The notes under the pieces are model-generated. The model was not told where the DNA came from, made no database searches, and was given only the letters and a program-made list of their open reading frames with translations. From positions 5,448,001 through 5,512,000 of the forward strand of contig NC_064226.1 of assembly GCF_023101765.2 (NCBI RefSeq): 64,000 bases of DNA, read 5' to 3'. Shown in pieces: positions 58,137-64,000 of this stretch. Origin of the DNA: Spodoptera frugiperda (Eukaryota; Arthropoda; Insecta; Lepidoptera; Noctuidae). Made by a program: the position numbers and the translations under genes. Position 1 is the stretch's first letter, and every line of letters begins with the position of its first letter.

Positions 58137-58520
58137 TGTATTTGGAAAACTGGACCGAAATTACAAAATATTTAAGTTTTCCCATGATTAAGACACTAAA
58201 CTCTATATGTATTCCAAATATGAAGCTTCTAAGTCTGCTAGAAGTGCCTTGGACTTTTGATGATCGGTGAGTCAGTGAGTGACAAAATTTAGAAACTTTA
58301 ACAAGTTGTCATTCTTAAACTACTGGTTCAAATTGACTGAAATTTTAAATATTCCGTGTTTATACAATGCCGGATTAGTTACTGAAGATTCAGGTTTCTT
58401 GCTTTATCCACAACCGAATTATAGGGGGTCGAAAAAGGCCCGAATTGCTTCGAGAAAAGGATGGTACGGCCGTGCCGCTTTTTTTTGCTCGACTTGGCGG
58501 GGGCACTGCCGTGCCCCCAG
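58137..58520 (+). repeat. Transposon-associated region ending in a GC hairpin
   Basis: Contains GTGCCTTGGACTTTTGATG, CGGTGAGTCAGTGAGTGAC, GATTCAGGTTTCTTGC, CCACAACCGAATTATAGGGG and TTGCTCGACTTGGCGG. It then has a perfect 8-bp stem hairpin at 58499-58518 (GGGGGCAC, TGCC, GTGCCCCC). The wording is familiar to me from dispersed lepidopteran repeats. With the helicase fragment next to it on the opposite strand it may be one terminus of a Helitron or Helentron, but no CTRR end follows the hairpin. It is not a coding region. Confidence 0.5.
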
Positions 58521-59027
58521 ATCAGTTTGTAACTTTTGGTGACCACATACATTATTGTAATGTTTACAGATGGCAGTGTTAATTACATTTGATCGGTGTT
58601 TATACATATTGTCTTCTGATGCTAATGTTTCACGTACAACATTGTTCTTCAATTTAAGGTAGAAATACTATAATATAAGCAGCCCAGTACCCATTCCTAG
58701 CAACAACAAACTACAACGACAAAAATTGTTCTCTCTCTAACCAGAAAAATCGACATTTCATTTCCAGGGTTGCCACTAGCGTCAGTAGTTGAAGGAAAGT
58801 AACAATTTGTTGTTTTATTGTTCCCGTCTAGGGCGGGGAATAGGGCTGTCGGCATTTGTTTTATTTGGTACACTGCTATAAATGTGTTTATAAAGAGTGA
58901 AATGAGCTTAGTCCGCCACGCTTCTGCTAAAGTACTTACGATGTACCTAAACGTCACTTTTACAACGAGTTTAGTTTCACTGCTTTGAGCTGTTAGGGCT
59001 TGCGAATGTGCATTTTAAGATTGCTTT
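58521..59027. other. Unique interval, no gene seen
   Basis: AT-rich. Overlapping minus-strand frames at 58419-58652 and 58697-58957 have no recognised domain. Confidence 0.5.
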
Positions 59028-59135
59028 CCAGGATTCTAACTCGCACTACACATTGAGCAAGCGTGGTGATTAATGCTCAAGCTTTCTCCGTGTAAGAAGC
59101 AGGCCTCTGCCTTTGGTGAGCAGCGGCCATTATAC
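59028..59135 (+). repeat. Decayed 3' end of a LINE (RTE-like)
   Basis: The order CTAACTCGCACTACACATTG, AGCAAGCGTGGTGATTAATG, CTCAAGCTTTCTCC, AAGAAGCAGGCCTCTGCC and GAGCAGCGGCCATTATACC parallels a common lepidopteran LINE 3' end. I remember that end as having CCGCATTGG, AGCGTGGTGGA and GAGGCCT.TGCCCAGCAGTGGG. It is heavily diverged and immediately followed by SINE family 2. Confidence 0.5.
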
Positions 59136-59300
59136 CTTTTTGAGGAGGAATAATCGTCCAATTAATTTTCTCGCCTATAACGAGGCGAGAGGGACAGTCA
59201 GACTCTTACTGACTAAAAAGCACCGTTCTTACTCCTGCTTTATGAGCCGGTAACCCGTTAAGCAGTCCACAACATCAGCCTTATTGGGCTCCATTTGTAG
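59136..59300 (-). repeat. SINE family 2 copy
   Basis: On the plus strand TTTTTGAGGAGGAATAATCG, CGAGGCGAGAGGGACAGTC, AGACTCTTACTGACTAAAAAG, CTTACTCCTGC and GAGCCGGTAACCCGTTAAGC. It has a slightly expanded tail (TTTTCTCGCCTATAACG) and a short deletion in the head. The same family recurs 380 bp further on in the same orientation. Confidence 0.75.
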
Positions 59301-59679
59301 TAGTCTAATGGCTCTTTCGGATCTCTTCCATAGGTCTGGTTCTAGTCGAGCGGCAAGCTACTCTTCTTCGCCGTTCTTCAGGCCCACTTACAGATACCTA
59401 GGCTGTTGATGTGTTCTAACTCGGCATTGTTCATTGAATTGTGCTAAAGTAACACAAGCAATAACGCGAGGTAAAGTAAACACCTGAAAGTGCAAGAAAG
59501 CTCAATAATAATAGTACCGAACACCGCTTAAGCATGTTATGAGCCCGTAAACAATATTTCCTACAGGAAATTTTCGGACGCTTAATCTTAATGCAGATCT
59601 AGGTTTACTGTGAAAACCTAGTTTACGAAAGGTATACTGGTTAAGGCTGTTTTATGTGAAGGAAAGGCATGATTTTTTA
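59301..59679. other. Spacer between two SINE family 2 copies
   Basis: The first part, GGTCTGGTTCTAGTCGAGC near 59335, may belong to a longer head of the first SINE. The remainder is unique. Confidence 0.4.
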
Positions 59680-59875
59680 TTTTTTGAGAGGGGAAATTCA
59701 CTGGCTTCTGCCGCCTTGGTTGAGGCGAGAGGGAGTCAGACTCACTGAATAAAAGCCACCCGTTCCTACTTCTTTTCGAGCCCCGGTAAACCCGCTAGGT
59801 AGTCCGCAGCTCCGGATCAGGCATCAGCCCTACTGAGCCCCATCTGTGGTTGTTTGATGGCTCTTTGTTTGGTGA
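59680..59875 (-). repeat. SINE family 2 copy with extended head
   Basis: On the plus strand TTTTTTGAGAGGGGAAATTC, TTGGTTGAGGCGAGAGGG, AGTCAGACTCACTG, TACTTCTTTTCGAGCCCCGG, TAAACCCGCTAGGTAGTCC, GCAGCTCCGGATCAGGC and CATCAGCCCTACTGAGCC. The last two words suggest that the family continues about 60 bp beyond the tRNA-like boxes. Confidence 0.75.
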
Positions 59876-60671
59876 CGCAAATATAGGTATGATAAATTTA
59901 TATTTTTAAATGATCAAATTTCAATGTAGGCATGATTTCTTCCTAAATAAAATTATAAGCAGTTCTTATGAAGTGGACATGGCAGCCGTCTAAATCTTTT
60001 TAATTCTTTACAATATTTCGTAGCAGTATATTCCGAATACCTACCTATTGACATTTAAACTTAAACGTAGCATCTTCTTAATTAAATTAAAAGACATAGC
60101 GTAAACAAATTCCTTACTTACTTTTTTCATGAAACTAATTCCTCATTCAAATGGCACCTGGCCATTGCCGGTTATAAACTAAGATCATAAGAGTAAGTGC
60201 ACCAATAAAGTTTCAACTTCCACCAGATGACAACTGTAGCCGCTATAACTCCGCCATTTTCTACGGAACCCGCTTTTTCCTAGTTTAATTTCAGCATAAA
60301 AGTTACACGGGACTCTAAATGGGAACATTTTATTTAGAGATGGAACGAATGATTTAAATTGGTCGTGTTATATGATTTTTTTTTTATTTCAATATAAAAA
60401 TCTGACGAACGTAGTCCTCTTTTTATTGAATATTGCAATGCTGTGTTTTATATTGCAAAATAAAATTGTCACTATCGTTTTTCATTGGTTTATTCTGTAC
60501 TGCGACAGAAGTCGGAAATGAAATCCCGATTTTTTTGTTTCAATTAACCGTAACGAAAGCTTTTACCAATCAATTTAGTTTTTAATTGAGCATTTATATA
60601 TTTTACTTTTTAATAACAACGTGGATCTACTTTGATAAAGTTTTTGACTTTATATTAATTACTTATGTAGG
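59876..60671. other. Unique interval, no gene seen
   Basis: AT-rich without recognised repeats. Confidence 0.5.
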
Positions 60672-60739
60672 TATTTTATGGTATAAGTGGCAAGCGAGCA
60701 TACGGGTCCCTGATAGTAAGCAATGCGCAAAGCGCCGCC
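60672..60739 (-). repeat. SINE family 1 tail fragment
   Basis: On the plus strand TTTTATGGTATAAGTGGCAAG, CGAGCATACGGGTCCCTG and ATAGTAAGCAATG match the reverse complement of the family tail. Truncated after about 60 bp. Confidence 0.6.
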
Positions 60740-60784
60740 AAGCCTCAAGATAATTATGCTGAGACTTGGCCAGTTCATATCGAC

Positions 60785-61035
60785 AGACACAATAACAGTA
60801 GAAGATCTTCGCTCTTTGCGATATACGTAGGTAATTATTATGTTAATTTTAACTAACTTTCCTATGCAAAAATTGTTCCAGAACATTTCCTTAATAATCA
60901 TTTCCTTCACACAATAGATAAACACAAGAATAGTATAGAATCTTCGATCTTCGCCCTTGAAATATGTAGGCAATTATTATGTTAATATTAAGTAACATTC
61001 CTATGCAAAAAAATGTTACAGAATATAAATAATCA
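60785..61035 (+). repeat. Diverged tandem duplication, period about 139 bp
   Basis: AGAAGATCTTCGCTC, GTAGGTAATTATTATGTTAA, CTTTCCTATGCAAAAA and TTCCAGAACAT at 60800-60886 recur as AGAATCTTCGATCTTCGCCC, GTAGGCAATTATTATGTTAA, CATTCCTATGCAAAAA and GTTACAGAATA at 60938-61024. Two units only; no coding or known repeat family recognised. Confidence 0.7.
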
Positions 61036-62497
61036 CACATTATATCTTTAAGTAAGCCGGGCCACTTTTACTATCACAGTAATTTATAAAAAAAAAACAC
61101 TAAAACGTTACACAGGTAGAACTTTTAGTTCTCACGAACCGCTATCATGTCAGCAATCCCTAAACAAACGACGGAGACAACCCTAGGCTTAGCCACTCAA
61201 GCCTAAAAAAGCTAGACCATCAATAATTGAATTACCTAACCGCAAAACCCTGTAAATATCCTTTGAAGAAACCGAAAGGGAACATTTCTAAACCCTTATT
61301 TATTCTTATTACGTGTGGAAGTAGATTCTTATCCGATCCTCAGGTAGAATGAACGACAATAGAATCTTCCGGTACACATAAATAGAGGAAACCTATGTAA
61401 ATGTGGGAAATTTAGGCGATTGAGGGAAACGTTAGGGCTGCCCTCTTGTAGTTCTTTATTAATGTCTCTTCTGGTTTGGGTCTTGTGGTTGTAAGGGATT
61501 GTTTTTAATCGAGGTAAGTTTTTGGTGTAGGTTAGTGATATTTTATTATTGTTTGTTTATGCAAGAATGAGTTTAATTTCATAAGCAAACGAATTTAAAG
61601 TTAGAGTACAACATTTTTTTTCCAATAGCTACTTCAGCATGGTTTCACCTGCTCTGCTCAGCTTCTATTATTTATAGAGTGAAGTTTAATAGCCCATAAC
61701 CTCCCTTGGAAATTGGACCATCCAACACAAAAATAACTATTCAATTCGAACCAGTAATTCCGGAATTTAGCGCGCTAAAACAAACAGATTTTAGAAAGTA
61801 GCCTGTTGGAAAAAGCCATAAATAAATAATAGAATCCTTCATGTGATGTGTTCCTGCTATAATTTTAATTAACAAATTGTGGTTTACGGTTAACACTATA
61901 CAACGACAAGTTGAGATTTTGTTGCAGGGAAATTGCGAGAACCGCCCCATTAATAAATTATAAGACATTCTGCCACAGTTAAAGTATGCCATTTGAAACT
62001 ACAAGTTTGACCTACTAACCTATCTTGCAAGCTTAATGTAGTTCGAATATATTACGGACTTGATATACTGGTCCAATAACATTTAATATTGTAACACCTA
62101 TGCAGGCTGTGCTAAGCGCCTACGCTTGCAGGTAACTTTGGCGTCTTTAATATTTTGCTAGTATTTTTGTATGCGGCGTTGTGCAAAGTTTTGTTGTAGG
62201 TATTTGTTGACTGTGGGCTACTGGCTAGTATATTATTTTCATGGGGCTATTGAAATTGAAAAAAATAATATTTTGTTATGTTTCTTATGTAGTAAATATT
62301 TTAGTTTTTATTGTTATTTAATTTTAGACCAATAAATATTATATTTAATTGTTTATTATATCTTGTATATTATAATATAAAAAAATATTTAAAAATGTTA
62401 TGTCTAGTTCGTTGACATTCCTTATTTTGTAACAATTTTGAAGGATCTTAAAACAGAGAAAAATGTAGATAGGGATTATAAATCGAAAGAAATTTTA
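61036..62497. other. Unique interval, no gene seen
   Basis: AT-rich. Nothing recognised. Confidence 0.5.
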
Positions 62498-62790
62498 AAC
62501 TGCCTCGTTGGTCAGGTCGTCGCAAGTGCGACTGCCGGACATGGGGTCTCGGGTTCGATTCCCGGGTCGGGCAAAGTATTACTGGGCTTTTTTCGGATTT
62601 TCGAAAATTTCTCAGTGGTAGCACGGAGTCTGGAAATGTGCCCGGTATATGGCAATAGGCTCACCCCCTATTACATGGGACTTTACACAACATAAATTGT
62701 GAAAAGTGGGTGTACATTGTACAGTGGCATTGCATGCCATAATGTGCACCTCTGCCTACCCCTTCAGGGATTAAAGGCGTGACGATATGT
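62498..62790 (+). repeat. tRNA-derived SINE (family 3)
   Basis: The first 80 bp resemble a tRNA: CTGCCTCGTTGGTCAGGTCG as an A-box region and GGTTCGATTCC at 62552-62562 as a perfect pol III B box, in CTCGGGTTCGATTCCCGGG. The body continues with CGAAAATTTCTCAGTGGTAG, GAGTCTGGAAATGTGCCCGG, TATGGCAATAGGCTCACCCC, CATTGCATGCCATAATG and CCCCTTCAGGGATTAAAGGC, and ends GTGACGATATGT. It is not a functional tRNA: there is no recognisable acceptor stem or anticodon arm, and non-tRNA sequence runs on without a terminator. Confidence 0.85.
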
Positions 62791-63578
62791 ACCCAACTAA
62801 CAATTTTGCCCTATAACCAAACCTTATATCTCAAAAAAGCTGGGTAAATGATGTATAAAGGTTTTGGTGGTGACTGATTGTTGTGTAAAAGCGTTTGACA
62901 ACACAGTTTGACTCTATAAGTTTATATAGCAAAAACGACCTATTAATAGTTGATGTAAAGGTTTACTTCACGACTTTATATAGCTGTTATAGTCAGGCGT
63001 TATAGCAACCTCCATTGTGACTAGTATACAACGATTGAACTTCATAACAGTTTTAACTGTCACCCTAATGCGCCTAATTTGCGCAATAAAGGTTCGAAAC
63101 GAACTCTTATGTGTCGTTTGTGAAAGTAGAGATGACAACTCAGGAATAGGACGATATTGCGATATTGAGGGTTTTAAGATCATCGTTACAGTATACAGTA
63201 ATATAGTGGGCACAAAAAGTCTACATCGGAGTGATTTGGTGATAAAGCTGAGTTTCAAATTATATTTATATAGCTTAATTGTCTTATAAAGGGTTATTAA
63301 TGCCCATTATAGCTGTAGTGATAAACTTATATCACAAATACACTTTTTAGAAGAAGATTGTTTTTTTATAACTATTATAGTTCCTCTATTACACAATAGT
63401 ACTATAACGGAGACCTTATGTGTTTTAAAACATTATTATTGTGTATAAAGGTAGGCTAGCAATGCTTTTAAATGATAATTCCGTTTTGTAAAAGCACTTC
63501 TATCGCTCTTCTACAACAATATTGACATTTTGATACAGTGTAATTAATGCGACAATATTTTTATAAATTATAAGAGAA
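62791..63578. other. Interval upstream of a transposon-associated relic
   Basis: AT-rich with repeated TATAGCTGTTATAG and AACTATTATAG-like words. It could be the 5' part of the transposon whose coding relic follows at 63579, but no terminal repeat was found. Overlapping frames on both strands at 62968-63289 are featureless. Confidence 0.4.
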
Positions 63579-63930
63579 ATGGATTTAGAAGCTTGGCAAC
63601 GATACAAACGCAGTGGGAGTTATAGACGAGAAGTGAAAAGACAATATGAGGAAACAACAAGAAGCACTCTTTGTTGAAGACCCAATTATAGAAAATGGTT
63701 CCGTACAAAATACAGTTCACGTCAGTGATGAAATGGAGAATAATTCATTTGTGGACAGCGATTCCAGGTGTGACAGTTTTTCAGATTGTTTGATTGATTC
63801 AACTGAAGAAAAAACCAGCAACTACGAGATGGTTTGAAGTATTGGGCTATTAATTATAATATTTCACACGAAGCAATAAAAAGTTTGATAGTACTAATAA
63901 ACGATCGAATACCAAATACATTGCGTGCAG
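63579..63930 (+). pseudogene. Frame-broken transposon-associated ORF relic
   Basis: An ATG at 63579 opens MDLEAWQRYKRSGSYRREV in one frame and stops near 63680. The acidic continuation (EALFVEDPIIENGSVQ, then serine- and aspartate-rich) is read in a second frame to 63837. The next conserved piece, LKYWAINYNISHEAIKSL followed by LINDRIPNTL, is back in the first frame from 63834. The order (W.RYKR.G..RR start, acidic middle, then W...YNI.H.A.K.LL..L....P..LP) is one I recall from uncharacterised arthropod ORFs linked to DNA transposons. Two frame changes and an early end near 63930 show that it is decayed. The right end of the window may cut the element. Function unknown. Confidence 0.6.
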
Positions 63931-64000
63931 TACTCAGCCCGTGGGAAGTGGATGGTACTGGCACAACGGCTTGACAAAAACACTGAAATGCTATCTAGAA

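Noticed and set aside
62498..62580. Functional tRNA gene
   Set aside because: The B box is perfect, but no acceptor stem, anticodon arm or terminator could be drawn, and the SINE body continues downstream.

Overview
The window looks like nuclear DNA from a moth or butterfly (Lepidoptera). The base composition is strongly AT-rich. There is no operon-like gene packing and no intact host protein-coding gene. Nearly every recognisable segment is an interspersed repeat of a type common in lepidopteran genomes: SINEs, 5'-truncated LINEs, non-autonomous Helitron-like elements with TCTG microsatellites, and palindromic MITEs. The sequence is best read as an intergenic or intronic landscape. Family names rest on remembered hallmarks and visible motifs, not on database searches.

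Region by region. 1-12 kb: unique AT-rich DNA with a MITE relative (215-415), a palindromic MITE (1985-2121), an unusual GC-rich direct repeat pair (3305-3594), three SINE copies or fragments (5.7, 7.7 and 10.1 kb), a LINE C-terminal fragment (about 8.95-9.19 kb) and a Helitron-like element (9316-9677). 12.6-13.8 kb: a SINE head abutting a 5'-truncated R1-like LINE with its C-terminal CCHC domain and a poly(A) tail. 15.6-20 kb: the best-preserved locus. A 5'-truncated non-LTR reverse transcriptase gene on the minus strand is split by a young, non-coding LTR retrotransposon with two 405-bp LTRs that look identical and a 4-bp target duplication. Two inverted copies of a LINE 3' tail flank it. 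20.5-21.8 kb: a tandem and nested Helitron-like complex, with a related inverted complex at 49.07-50.11 kb. 24.85-25.88 kb: a repeat with a TCTG microsatellite, followed by a roughly 137-bp-arm palindrome sharing its terminus. 27-48 kb: mostly unique DNA with scattered MITE, SINE, Helitron and LINE relics and a GC-richer block at 30.1 kb. 54-62.8 kb: SINEs, a 556-bp fold-back element with 210-bp arms that are almost perfect (56992-57547), a Helitron helicase C-terminal fragment (57621-57917), a hairpin-rich region (58069-58520), and a tRNA-derived SINE (62498-62790). The right edge (63579-63930) carries a frame-broken transposon-associated coding relic.

The genes do not work together as a pathway. 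All protein-like sequences are remnants of transposable elements. The main biological content is a record of nested insertion, 5' truncation, fold-back formation and template switching. I did not find a convincing new defence, signalling or metabolic system. The most unusual items are the two long fold-backs, the paired Helitron complexes 28 kb apart, the CRE-type palindromes inside the young LTRs, and the 3.3/3.5-kb GC-rich repeat pair.
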